Shown one piece after another: positions 33,635 through 42,105 of a stretch of DNA of 51,263 nucleotides (position 1 is the stretch's first letter; each line of letters begins with the position of its first letter). The stretch is from a bacterium HR35. Lineage in GTDB: Bacteria; Patescibacteriota; Minisyncoccia; UBA6257; HR35. The translations under genes and the position numbers were made by a program. Location: positions 1 through 51,263 of the forward strand of contig BEIL01000002.1 of the NCBI GenBank assembly GCA_002898235.1. Reading direction: 5' to 3'. The notes under the pieces are model-generated. The model was not told the DNA's origin. It did no database searches and saw only the letters and a list, made by a program, of their open reading frames with translations.

Positions 33635-33694
33635 AAATATTTCGGCTTGATTTTTAAAAAATAATTGTTAAAATTAAATAGGGAAAAATTTAAG

Positions 33695-33988
33695 ATGAAA
33701 ATAGTTTATTATTTGAAAAATTTAAAAAATCTACCTCAAGGAGTTGTTGATTTTATAAAAAGAAAATCTAAAAAACTTGAAAAAATAGAGGAGAAAGAAG
33801 GAGAAGGAATTTTAGAAATAGAGCTTAGAAAAGATAAAGAGACCAAAGAAAAATCTGGAATTTATAAAGTCAAAGTTATTTTTGATACTCCTAAAAGAAC
33901 AGCAAATATTATTTGGGGTTTCGGGAAAAATTTTTATCAAGCAATTAATGACGCTTTTAAAAAACTTTATCGTTCTTTAAGAAGATAA
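33695..33988 (+). CDS. hpf: Ribosome hibernation-promoting factor / RaiA family
   Basis: A 97-residue protein with the alpha/beta fold of HPF/YfiA. It has an N-terminal helix that should be preceded by a strand (VDFIKRKSKKLEKI), then EGILEIELRKDKETKEKSGIYKVKVIFD strands, and a final helix NFYQAINDAFKKLYRSLRR, matching the DMYAAIDxAxDKLxRQL motif of the family. Such proteins bind the 30S decoding site to silence ribosomes in poor growth. The ATG at 33695 is preferred to a TTG ten codons upstream. It is the short type, without the C-terminal dimerisation domain. It overlaps the topA 3' end by 12 bases, convergent. Confidence 0.75.
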   Translation: MKIVYYLKNLKNLPQGVVDFIKRKSKKLEKIEEKEGEGILEIELRKDKETKEKSGIYKVKVIFDTPKRTANIIWGFGKNFYQAINDAFKKLYRSLRR

Positions 33989-35707
33989 TTCTTTAAGTTT
34001 CTTCCAAAAATCAATCACAAATTTTTGATAATCCAATTTATCTAAAGCAATGTCATCTAATTTTTCTTCCATCAAGGCAGTAAATTTCAAGTCTACAAGT
34101 TCAGGATATCTTCCTTTTAAAAATTTATAAACAGCCTCACCTTTTTCAGTTGGTTTTAAAAAATTTTTTTCTTTAATAATATACTCTCTTTTCTTTAAAA
34201 TCTCAATAATTGGTACATAAGTTGAGGGTCTACCAATTCCTAATTCTTTCATTTTTTTAATTAAACTTGCTTCATTAAATCTTGATGGAGGTTTTGTTTC
34301 TACTTCTTTAAATTGAAATTCTAAAATATTAAAATTTTCTTTTTCTTTAACCTCTGGTCTTTTGGAGAATTTCTCTTTAACAGGAAAAATTTTAGCAAAG
34401 CCATCAAAAATTAGTTCTTTATTTATAGCTAAAAACAAAATAACGGACTTGTTCGGACTTGACACGGACTGTTCGGACATATTATTTTGTCCATTCTGTC
34501 CCTGCATAGTCTGTGTATAGTTTGTGTTCTGTCTAAATCCAGTCCGTGTGTCGTCCGTGTGTCGTCCGTGTTCAGTCTGCGATTTGAATAAATATTTACT
34601 TTCTAAATACTCTAATGGTTTAAAATGACTAGCAATTGTTACCATTAAAATTAATTGCCAAAGCTTTAAAAAATCTTTAGTTAAATTTGGTTTTTCTAAA
34701 GAAGTAGGTCTAATTGCCTCATGAGCTTCAAAGCTAATTTTTTCTTTTTTGCTTCTTGGCAAAGAAAAATAATTTTTACCATAATTTTTTTCAATAAATT
34801 CCTTTATCTTTAAAGAAAAATTTTTATTAATTGAATGACTATCAGTTCGATGATAAGTTATATAACCAGCCTCAAATAATTTTTGAGCAATAAACATTGT
34901 CTTTTTTGGAGGAAATTTTAAAAATTGATAAGCCATTCTTTGCAAATTTTCAGTATCTAAAGGAAGTGGTGGATAAATTTTCTTTTTTTCTTCAAGAATT
35001 TTTTCTAAAGTTAAATTTTTAATTTTTAAAATCTCTTTTTTTAGTGATTCAAGTTCTTCTTTCTTTAAATTTAAAATTTTTAAATTTTTATCAACCAAAA
35101 CTAATTTCAGAGGAAAATTTTCTAAAAGAGCATAAACATTAAAATATTTTTCTTTTTTAAAATTTCTAATCTCTTCTTCTCTTTCAATAATTAATCTTAA
35201 AGCTGCTGATTGAACTCTGCCAGCAGATGAACCAATTTTTTCTTTCCATAAAATTGGTGATAAAGTATAACCAAAAATTCTATCTAAATATCTTCTTCCT
35301 TTTTGAGCCCTCACTAAACTTTCTTTAATTTGAGTTAAATTTTTTAAAGCTTGGTAAAAAGCAGTAGGAATAATTTCATGAACAAATATCCTTTTAATTT
35401 TTGAATGCTCTTTTTCAGGTAAAATCATTTTAATTTCATAAGCAATCATTTCTCCCTCGCGATCAGGATCAGTTGCTAAAATTATTTCTTCTGCTTTGGA
35501 GCTTAAATTTTTAATTCTCTCGATTATTTTCTTTTTACCTTTGATTGGTACATATTTTGCTTCAATTTGATTATTTTTTAAATAAATTCCAAAAGAATTT
35601 GGGGGTAAATCTAATAAATGTCCATAAGTTGCTAAAACATAATAACCTTTTAAAAATTTCCTGATAGTTTTTGCTTTTGTTGGTGATTCAACAATTAAAA
35701 GCTTCAT
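33977..35707 (-). CDS. topA: DNA topoisomerase I, short form with internal insertion
   Basis: A 576-residue type IA topoisomerase that relaxes negative supercoils. The Toprim domain starts MKLLIVESPTKAKTIRKFL and has DPDREGEMIAYEI near 79-91. The active-site tyrosine lies in GYITYHRTDSHS near 282-293. Conserved GRPSTYVPII and LKPTEKGEAVYKFL follow. It ends soon after the core, without the usual C-terminal zinc ribbons. Residues of about 377-423 (DNA 34444-34578) are a Gln/Asn/Thr/Ser-rich insertion of different base composition between the YLESKYLFKS and ILFLAINKELIFDGF segments. The frame is kept, so the enzyme may still be active. It overlaps the dprA end by 20 bases. Confidence 0.93.
   Translation of the reverse strand: MKLLIVESPTKAKTIRKFLKGYYVLATYGHLLDLPPNSFGIYLKNNQIEAKYVPIKGKKKIIERIKNLSSKAEEIILATDPDREGEMIAYEIKMILPEKEHSKIKRIFVHEIIPTAFYQALKNLTQIKESLVRAQKGRRYLDRIFGYTLSPILWKEKIGSSAGRVQSAALRLIIEREEEIRNFKKEKYFNVYALLENFPLKLVLVDKNLKILNLKKEELESLKKEILKIKNLTLEKILEEKKKIYPPLPLDTENLQRMAYQFLKFPPKKTMFIAQKLFEAGYITYHRTDSHSINKNFSLKIKEFIEKNYGKNYFSLPRSKKEKISFEAHEAIRPTSLEKPNLTKDFLKLWQLILMVTIASHFKPLEYLESKYLFKSQTEHGRHTDDTRTGFRQNTNYTQTMQGQNGQNNMSEQSVSSPNKSVILFLAINKELIFDGFAKIFPVKEKFSKRPEVKEKENFNILEFQFKEVETKPPSRFNEASLIKKMKELGIGRPSTYVPIIEILKKREYIIKEKNFLKPTEKGEAVYKFLKGRYPELVDLKFTALMEEKLDDIALDKLDYQKFVIDFWKKLKELSS
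34444..34578 (-). repeat. G+C-rich repeat/inverted-repeat insertion inside topA
   Basis: About half G+C by hand count, in a genome near 30%. On the + strand, CGGAC occurs at 34444, 34454, 34465 and 34474, and CGTCCGTGTGT-type units recur with an 11-base period (GTCCGTGT at 34542, 34553, 34564). ACACGGACTG (34462-34471) is an exact inverted match of CAGTCCGTGT (34540-34549), so a hairpin is possible. The segment is a multiple of three, has no in-frame stop, and adds a polar, probably disordered loop to TopA. Confidence 0.85.
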
Positions 35708-36719
35708 TTAAATAAATTTTTCCTTCTTTATTAATAATAATCTCTTTAATTTCCAAAGAGGTTAAAATTTCAAGCAATTTTCCGATTTCTAATCCAGTTA
35801 ATTCTTTAAGTTCATCTATTGTTTTAGAAGAATCGTTGAGATTTTTAATAATTAATTTTTCTTCTGAACTAAGATGGATATCTATCTTTTTTTGTTTTTT
35901 ACCAAAAAGATTTAAAATCTCTTCAGGAGAAATTAAAAGATAGGCACCCTCTTGAATTAATTTTAAGTTGCCTCGATAATTTTTATCATAAATACTTCCA
36001 GGTAAAGCATAGATATCCTTTCCGTATTCTAAAGCAAATTTAGCTGTAATTAAAGAGCCAGAATTTTCTGGTGCCTCAATAATAATTATAATTTTTCCCA
36101 AAGCAGCAATAATTCTATTTCTTAAAGGAAAATGATGTGGTTTTTGAGGAGAACCTAACGGATATTCGCTAATTATTCCTCCACCTGATTCAATTATTTT
36201 TTCAACATACTTTTTTCTTGGGTCTTTTAGAATAACATCTAAACCACAACCAATAATAGCAAAATTTTCTTTTTTTACCTCCAGTGCCCCTAAGTGACTA
36301 GCCAAATCAATTCCATAAGCTAAACCACTAATTATTGTTAGACCGTTTTCAGCAAAAATTTTTGAAAATTCTTTAGCTGTTTTTTCTCCAATTTTTGAAG
36401 GCTTTCTAGTGCCAACAACAGCTATTTTATTTTTAAATTTATTTAAATTTTTTTCTCCTAAAACAAAAATTCCTAAAACATAAGTTTTATTTTCTTTTAA
36501 TTCTCTCGGAAACTCTTTATCTGAAATTAAAATTAAATCACCACCAATTTTTTGAAGTTTATCATATTCTTTTTCCCAGTCGAGTTTCTTTTTAAATTCT
36601 TTTTCTAATACTTGAAAAATCTTTTTAAAGGATTTATATTTTTTATATAACTTTAAAACTTTCAAGTTAGGCGGTTCAAAATTAAATACTAAACCAAGAT
36701 AATAAACTTTTTCTTCCAT
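35688..36719 (-). CDS. dprA: DNA processing protein DprA/Smf
   Basis: A 343-residue protein that binds incoming single-stranded DNA during transformation and loads RecA. The Rossmann-like core is clear: KIAVVGTRKPSKIGEKTAKEF, TIISGLAYGIDLASHLGAL, AIIGCGLDVILKDPRKKYVE, GGIISEYPLGSPQKPHHFPL and SGSLITAKFALEYGKDIYALPG. A C-terminal winged-helix-like domain lies at ~275-343. With the split ComEC it supports a DNA uptake route. Its ATG overlaps the ATG of the divergent gene by two bases (CATG at 36717-36720). The 20-base overlap with topA suggests co-translation. Confidence 0.95.
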   Translation of the reverse strand: MEEKVYYLGLVFNFEPPNLKVLKLYKKYKSFKKIFQVLEKEFKKKLDWEKEYDKLQKIGGDLILISDKEFPRELKENKTYVLGIFVLGEKNLNKFKNKIAVVGTRKPSKIGEKTAKEFSKIFAENGLTIISGLAYGIDLASHLGALEVKKENFAIIGCGLDVILKDPRKKYVEKIIESGGGIISEYPLGSPQKPHHFPLRNRIIAALGKIIIIIEAPENSGSLITAKFALEYGKDIYALPGSIYDKNYRGNLKLIQEGAYLLISPEEILNLFGKKQKKIDIHLSSEEKLIIKNLNDSSKTIDELKELTGLEIGKLLEILTSLEIKEIIINKEGKIYLNEAFNC

Positions 36720-37059
36720 GATTCAAGAATTGTGGTTTCTTGATTTTTTGGCTCTAATTTTTGTTAGATTTGTTTTAGCTTATTATTATTTTAACTATTG
36801 GAAAAATAAAAACGAAAATCTTCAACAAAAAATTTTAGCTGTTATTTTTATTTCAGCTTCTTTACTTTTAGTTGTTGGCTATTATACTTCCTTTCTTTCT
36901 TTTTTCTTTCTTTTTTATGAATTATTTGATTTATTTAAAACTATATTAGCAAAAAAGGATTTTACTATTAATTTACTTAAAATTTCTTTAATTTTGGTTT
37001 TACTTTTTATTGGTCCAGGAAAACTTTCCCTTGATAGATTATTTAATGTTAGATTTTAA
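36718..37059 (+). CDS. DoxX-like small membrane protein
   Basis: A 113-residue protein with four hydrophobic helices, ending GPGKLSLDRLF, which resembles the DoxX-family end (GxGxYSLDxLL). Relatives are membrane proteins with suspected roles in redox or thiol stress. The assignment rests on the layout and this motif only. The start codon overlaps that of the divergent dprA, and the 3' end overlaps the next gene by 14 bases. Confidence 0.6.
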   Translation: MIQELWFLDFLALIFVRFVLAYYYFNYWKNKNENLQQKILAVIFISASLLLVVGYYTSFLSFFFLFYELFDLFKTILAKKDFTINLLKISLILVLLFIGPGKLSLDRLFNVRF

Positions 37060-38320
37060 AAAATTTTTATTTTTCTTTTTTCTGACTTTTAATGGAGTTT
37101 TTGCTTCTGAGCTTTATATTTCAGAAATAATGTATAATCCCAAAGGAAGTGATGATGGCAATGAATGGGTCGAAGTTGTTAATCTTTCGAGTGGTTTTAT
37201 AAAAATTTTTGGTGGTCGAAATGGTTGGCGATTTAATGATGGCGAAAATCATCTTTTTGAAGATTTAACTATAGAATTAGCTCCAGGAGAGGTTTTAGTT
37301 ATTGCTCAAAATAAAAATAAATTTTTAACAACCTATCCTTATTTCAATCAAAAATTAATAGAAGTTAAAAATATGAACTTAAAAAATAGCGGCGGAACTA
37401 TTAGTTTGTTTGATGAAAAGAAGAATTTAATAACTTTAAGAACTTACTCTAAAGATTGCGGTGGAGAAGAGAATGATTTTACTATTATTTTTTTGAATGA
37501 CCGGTGTTATGAAAATGAAGTCATTAAGGGTACTCCTGGAAAATATCCTGATATACCTAAAAAAGATAAAGACCATAAGGAAGAAAATAATCTTTCTTCT
37601 TCAACTCAGACAACAAATATTAAGGAAACATTAACTTCAACTCCTACTCCAACAAGTTCTTCACCTACTTTATCTGATTCTCAAAGTCAAAAATCAGAAG
37701 ATGAGGAAATTGGCTGTTTAGTAATAAATGAGTTTTTACCTAATCCTCAAGGAAGAGATGAGGCTAAAGAATTTGTAGAAATTTTCAATGACTGTTCTCA
37801 AGAAATTAATTTAACAGGCATTTTGTTAAAAATAGGCAGATATAAAATTAAGCTTGAGGGAAAAATTAAAGGACAAGAATATTTAGTAATTTCTAATGCT
37901 GATAAAAATTTTTTTATTAGAAATACTAAAGAAACACTTGAATTAATTAAAAACAATAATGTTTTTTATCGAATTTCTTATAACGGCAAAGCTCCCGAAG
38001 GACTTTCTTTTTCTCGAGTTGAAGAAGAATGGGGCTGGACTGAACCAACTCCCGGTAAAGAAAACAAAGCTTCTTTTATTGATTTAGCTTCAATTAGAGA
38101 AAATAATAAGGAAGATAATAGTTATAATCCTGATTATGTTTTTAAAACTGACGATCAAAAAACTCCATCTAATTTTATTGAAAAAAGTCAATTGGCTGAA
38201 TTAAATTTAACTACTAATAATAACTATTTTCCAGATAAGATCAATCTTTTTCTTCTTTTCTTTTCTTTACTTTTTATTCTAACTTTAATTTTCCTTTTTG
38301 TTTTTTTATTTAAGTTTTAA
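37046..38320 (+). CDS. Secreted/anchored lamin-tail-domain (LTD) surface protein
   Basis: A 424-residue protein. The signal peptide MLDFKKFLFFFFLTFNGVFA is followed by a lamin-tail-like domain: ELYISEIMYNPKGSDDGNEWVEVVN, DLTIELAPGEVLVIAQN, NMNLKNSGGTISLFDE. A Ser/Thr/Pro-rich linker leads to a second LTD-like domain (CLVINEFLPNPQGRDEAKEFVEIFN), a charged linker, and a C-terminal membrane helix (~400-422). LTDs are beta-sandwiches common on CPR cell surfaces, where they may bind DNA, glycans or partner cells (function inferred). The ATG at 37046 gives a proper signal peptide and is chosen over a TTG at 37010. Confidence 0.85.
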   Translation: MLDFKKFLFFFFLTFNGVFASELYISEIMYNPKGSDDGNEWVEVVNLSSGFIKIFGGRNGWRFNDGENHLFEDLTIELAPGEVLVIAQNKNKFLTTYPYFNQKLIEVKNMNLKNSGGTISLFDEKKNLITLRTYSKDCGGEENDFTIIFLNDRCYENEVIKGTPGKYPDIPKKDKDHKEENNLSSSTQTTNIKETLTSTPTPTSSSPTLSDSQSQKSEDEEIGCLVINEFLPNPQGRDEAKEFVEIFNDCSQEINLTGILLKIGRYKIKLEGKIKGQEYLVISNADKNFFIRNTKETLELIKNNNVFYRISYNGKAPEGLSFSRVEEEWGWTEPTPGKENKASFIDLASIRENNKEDNSYNPDYVFKTDDQKTPSNFIEKSQLAELNLTTNNNYFPDKINLFLLFFSLLFILTLIFLFVFLFKF

Positions 38321-38899
38321 GACATCAAATTTGAAGTTTTTATAGTTAGCAATTAATCTTTCTAAAGATTCAGTTTCAATTTTTTTGTTTAATTTTTGAG
38401 TAACTTCAAAAAATTTAGAATGATTAATTTTAACGCCCCACAAAGAAGGTTCGAAAACTCCTTGAAAATAACTTTCACCTAAAACAATTTTTTCGCTAAT
38501 AAAGTAAGGTGAATGATGGAAATTATTTAAAGTTTCTATTCCTAAAAGAATATAGGCAGAAGCTAATTTTAATTTTTGATTTTCATTTAAAATTTCACTC
38601 GAAGCTACAAACATTTGAGGAGTAATTTTTGTTTCTAATTTTTCAATTGACGAATCATCGGCTAAGGAATGAAAGAAATCATGAAGCAAAAGAAAAATAA
38701 TTGACCATTTTTCAATTTCTTCTTTTGAAAGCTCGTTTAATTCGAAATAACCTTTAACTTTGTTAATATTTTTTAAAGAAGCCAGAAAAAATTTAGCCTC
38801 CTCTTTGGGTATGAAATTAAAATTTAAATCTAAGCTTCCTTTTTCTGAATTGGAAATAATGTTTAGAAGAAAGTCTTTTATTGAAGTTGAGTGTCTCAT
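38306..38899 (-). CDS. Hypothetical helical protein with attenuator-like leader
   Basis: A 197-residue protein of mainly helical prediction. It has a His-containing segment WSIIFLLLHDFFHSLADD (~80-97) and later FHHSPYFISEKIVLGESYFQG. The HD/HH pairs might bind metal, but no family is recognised. No signal peptide is present. It is convergent with the LTD gene (15-base overlap). Its ATG comes 13 bases after a strong hairpin with T-run on the same strand, so its expression should depend on read-through of that structure. Confidence 0.65.
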   Translation of the reverse strand: MRHSTSIKDFLLNIISNSEKGSLDLNFNFIPKEEAKFFLASLKNINKVKGYFELNELSKEEIEKWSIIFLLLHDFFHSLADDSSIEKLETKITPQMFVASSEILNENQKLKLASAYILLGIETLNNFHHSPYFISEKIVLGESYFQGVFEPSLWGVKINHSKFFEVTQKLNKKIETESLERLIANYKNFKFDVLKLK

Positions 38900-38912
38900 T
38901 TTTTAAAACTAA

Positions 38913-38945
38913 AAAGACCCCCTTTGTGGGGGCCTTTTCTTTTTG
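38913..38945 (-). terminator. Hairpin T2 just before the 38899 start codon
   Basis: CCCCC (38918-38922) and GGGGG (38928-38932) enclose a five-base loop, extended by AAAAG/CTTTT pairs around one mismatch. On the minus strand it is followed by TCTTTTT, and on the plus strand by a long T-run, so it could terminate in both directions. Confidence 0.65.
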
Positions 38946-38992
38946 TTTTTATTTAATTTTTCGCCTTTTATTAAAAAAAAGAAAAGGCCCCC
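38928..38992 (-). promoter_or_regulatory. 17-bp perfect inverted repeat overlapping T1 and T2 (possible antiterminator)
   Basis: Bases 38928-38944 (GGGGGCCTTTTCTTTTT) are the exact inverse complement of 38976-38992. The right arm uses bases of T1, and the left arm uses the GGGGG of T2. Forming this hairpin would therefore break both terminators, the logic of an attenuator or riboswitch. No known ligand-binding motif was recognised. Confidence 0.55.
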
Positions 38993-39011
38993 AACTTCTT
39001 TTGAAATTGGG
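38971..39011 (-). terminator. Hairpin T1 with T-run in the minus-strand leader
   Basis: On the minus strand CCCAATTTC (39011-39003) pairs with GAAGTTGGG (38998-38990) around an AAAA loop, followed by GGCCTTTTCTTTTTTTT. This is a good intrinsic terminator located about 50-70 bases after the predicted transcription start. Confidence 0.7.
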
Positions 39012-39068
39012 AAACCTTTGTTAAATTAATAATCAAGCAATAACTTCTACTCATTTTTATTAACCAAT

Positions 39069-39097
39069 ATTTTAACAACTAGTTTTTTAAAAGTCAA
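39069..39097 (-). promoter_or_regulatory. Predicted sigma-70-type promoter for the 38899 gene leader
   Basis: On the minus strand TTGACT (39097-39092) and TAAAAT (39074-39069) are separated by exactly 17 bases. The expected start near 39062 gives a ~160-base leader before the ATG at 38899. The remaining bases between 39098 and 39190 are A+T-rich without other clear signals apart from a TTTTCCACA (39102-39110) resembling a DnaA box. Confidence 0.65.
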
Positions 39098-39190
39098 GTT
39101 GTTTTCCACAAGCAATTTAAAAAATTTTCATTTAGGTTTTAAAATAGAAATCAATTAAGGGTCGAATTAATGTTTTTTATTTTAAATTAA

Positions 39191-39874
39191 ATGAACCAAC
39201 CTCTAAGTTTGGTCGATGTTTTAAATAATTATCTCTTATCTCTCTATCCCACCCTCTTAAATAGTTTCTTTAATCTTCTTTTAGCATTGGTTGTTATTTT
39301 TGTTGGTTGGCTTGTTAGTTATTTTTTTAAATTATTAGTAGAATTAGTTTTCGAGAGAGCAAAATTTAAAGAACTTTTAACTAAAGCTAACTTAGCTCAA
39401 TACTTTGAGGATTTTTCCTTCGAAGAAAGAGCTTCTAAAATTTTAGGCGATGCTGCCTTTTGGTTCGTTTTTCTTATTTTCTTAATGACAGCTACTGATA
39501 TTTTAGGCTTAAATGTAGTAACCTCCTTTTTGAAGGATTTACTTTACTTTATTCCTAAAGCTATTACAGCTGCTTTAGTTGTTTTAGCCGGTTTTATCTT
39601 TGGTGATTTAATTAAAAAAATTGCTTATGGATTTTTTAAGGGATTTGAAAGAAAAAGTGCAGATTTTTCTTCTTCAATAATTAAATGGTCTATTGTAGTT
39701 TTCTCTTTGGTTACAGCTTTAAATGTTTTAGGAATAGCTAATGAAATTATTAATACTTTGCTTTTTGGTTTTGTTCTCTTTTTTGGTTTAGCTGGTGGTT
39801 TAGCTTTTGGTTTAGGTGGCCAGGATTTAGCCCGAGAAGTATTAGAAAGCTTGAGAAATAAATTTCGTAAATAA
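39191..39874 (+). CDS. Conserved TM-helix (MscS-related) membrane protein
   Basis: A 227-residue protein with about five hydrophobic helices. The last is GLAGGLAFGLGGQDLAREVLE near 198-218, the glycine-rich pore-like repeat of the conserved TM-helix family related to MscS channels. A second similar pattern appears around KAITAALVVLAGFIFGDLIKK. The soluble MscS beta domain is absent, so this is either a minimal channel or a membrane scaffold. It ends just before the rRNA promoter. No functional assignment beyond the family is possible. Confidence 0.8.
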   Translation: MNQPLSLVDVLNNYLLSLYPTLLNSFFNLLLALVVIFVGWLVSYFFKLLVELVFERAKFKELLTKANLAQYFEDFSFEERASKILGDAAFWFVFLIFLMTATDILGLNVVTSFLKDLLYFIPKAITAALVVLAGFIFGDLIKKIAYGFFKGFERKSADFSSSIIKWSIVVFSLVTALNVLGIANEIINTLLFGFVLFFGLAGGLAFGLGGQDLAREVLESLRNKFRK

Positions 39875-39875
39875 A

Positions 39876-39904
39876 TTGACTTAAATAAAAATTTTAGCTA
39901 TAAT
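39876..39904 (+). promoter_or_regulatory. rRNA (23S-5S) promoter
   Basis: TTGACT (39876-39881) and a perfect TATAAT (39899-39904) are spaced by 17 bases, starting two bases after the upstream stop codon. A TGCTTTAAAA at 39970-39979 resembles a boxA antitermination element. The transcript would carry a ~120-base leader before 23S. Confidence 0.8.
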
Positions 39905-39994
39905 ATTATTTAAATAGAATTGGCGCTAAATTTTAGTTTGTCTTAATAATTGATGAAGAGAATTTTTGTTGCTTTAAAAGAAAACTAAAAATTT

Positions 39995-40046
39995 AAGAAA
40001 GATATGATTAATGTTGAGACAATAGTTAAGGGTTGATCAAAGAAAA
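39995..40046 (+). other. 5' strand of the 23S processing stem
   Basis: Bases 39995-40046 are complementary to 43785-43836 along about 50 pairs, with two single-base bulges. This encloses 23S in a long duplex of the type cut by RNase III during maturation. Confidence 0.9.
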
Positions 40047-42105
40047 GGTTACGGGCTAAGGGTGGATGCCTTGGGAGGAGGTGGCGATGAAGGACGCGGC
40101 TAGGCTGCGAAAAGCCTGGGGGAGGCGCCTAGCAGCCGTTGATCCCAGGATTTCCGAATGGGGTAACCTGTCCTAACGATAAGTTAGGACATCCAGAGGG
40201 ATTAGCTCCTCTGGAGGCGGACCCGGGGAAGTGAAACATCTCAGTACCCGGAGGAAAAGATACCAATTCGGTATTCCCTGAGTAGCGGCGAGCGAAAAGG
40301 GAAAAGCCCAAACGCGAGCTCCATAAGGAGCAAGCGGGTTAAAGGGCCAAAGCGTTCTCTTTAAAAAAGTTTTTGATCCTGGTGCATGGGATCAAACTTT
40401 TTTAAAGAGAGGTAGGGTTACAAAAGAAATCGTTAGCCGAAAGCGCTGGAAAGCGCTGCCAAAGAGGGTGAAAGCCCCGTAGGCAAAAACGATTTCTCCC
40501 TACTGCTTTGGTTCCTGAGTACCCCGAGGAATGATAACCTTGGGGGAAATTGCCGGAACCAACCGGTAAGGCTAAATACACCTCCTCACCGATAGTGCAC
40601 CTAGTACCGCGAGGGAAAGGTGAAAAGCAGGCCGGAAGGCCGGTGAAATAGAACCTGAAACCCTTAGCCTACAAAGAGCACAAGCCCGTAAGGGTGAGTG
40701 CGTGCCTATTGAAGAATGAGCCGGCGAGTTTGGGATGCTCGCTTGGTTAAGGCCAGTCAAGGCCGAAGCCAAAGGGAAACCGATTTGGTCTGAAAAGGGC
40801 CAAATTAAGTGGGCATCCCAAGACCCGAAGCCAGACGATCTACCCGTGGCCAGGGTGAACTTCACCGAAAGGTGGGGGGAGGCCCGAACCCGTGGGTTTC
40901 GCAAAACCTTGGGATGAGCTGCGGGTAGGAGTGAAAAGCTTATCGCGTCTGGGAATAGCTGGTTCTCCCCGAAATAGCTTTAGGGCTAGCGGACGTTAAT
41001 AGCCTCTTGGAGGTAGAGCACTAATAAGTTGGTAAAGGGCGAAAGCCCAGCCAACTTATTAAACTCCGAATTCCAAGAGGTGTTCCGTCTAGTCAGCCCA
41101 TGGGGGATAAGCTCCATGGACAAGAGGGGAACAACCCAGATTCCCAGCTAAGGCCCCAAAATCCCAGCTAAGTAGGAAAGGTAGTATCTCTCCTATGACA
41201 ACTAGGAGGTTGGCTTAGAAGCAGCCATCCTTTAAAGAGTGCGTAACAGCTCACTAGTCGAGGAGAGATGCACCGAAACATTTACGGGTTTAAGCTGGGT
41301 GCCGAAGCTGGAATCTAGGAAGCTTTTTGCTTCCTAGAGGTAGGGGAGCATTCCATTCGCGTTGAAGGTCCATCCGCGAGGAGGACTGGAGCGAATGGAA
41401 GAGAGAATGCCGGCATGAGTAACCGCAAATCGCCTGAGATGGGCGATCGCCGTAAGGGCAAGGTTTCCTTGGCAATGGAAATCAGCCAAGGGTTAGGCGG
41501 GACCTAAGGTAAACCCGAAAGGGGTAGTCGATGGATAGCCGGTTAATATTCCGGCCCCACTCTTTGATTCCGATGGGGTGACGAGGGATATAAGGAGAGG
41601 AGAGGTAATGGTTACTCTTCTTCCTTAAACTAGAGGGCGAGGTAGAGCAAATCTCTACCTCTAGGGTCAAGAGCCCAGCCCTCGATTAAGGAAGGAAGTC
41701 TTCTTTTAGAAGACAACCTCTCCGAAGAGCCCTCCAAGAAAAGCCTCTAAGGATAAATCAAAGAGTGCCCGTACCGGAAAACCGACACAGGTGCCCGAGG
41801 CGAGTAGCCTAAGGCGAACGGGTGATCCCTCCTCAAGGAACTCGGCAAAAAAGCGGGCGTAACTTCGGGAGAAGCCCTCCCTGTAGTATGCCAAAAGCAT
41901 ACTCCAGGGCGCAGCGAACGTCTCCCTGGCGACTGTTTACCAAAAACACAGCTCCCTGCTTAACTGGTAACAGGAAGTATAGGGGGTGACGCCTGACCGA
42001 TGCCGGAAGGTTAAAGCATCAGGGTAGTTACTGAAGTAGCTTAGCTATTTCAGTAACTGCTCATGGTGCTAAGCCCCGGTCAATGTCGGCCCTAACCCTG
42101 AGGGT

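Noticed and set aside
34444-34578. CRISPR-like or intein interpretation of the topA insertion
   Set aside because: The repeat units are only 8-11 bases without regular spacers, and the encoded loop has no splicing motifs.
39102-39110. TTTTCCACA as a DnaA box marking an origin at 39.1 kb
   Set aside because: A single imperfect box without neighbours; dnaA-dnaN lies 30 kb away and has no box cluster either. Not enough for an origin call.
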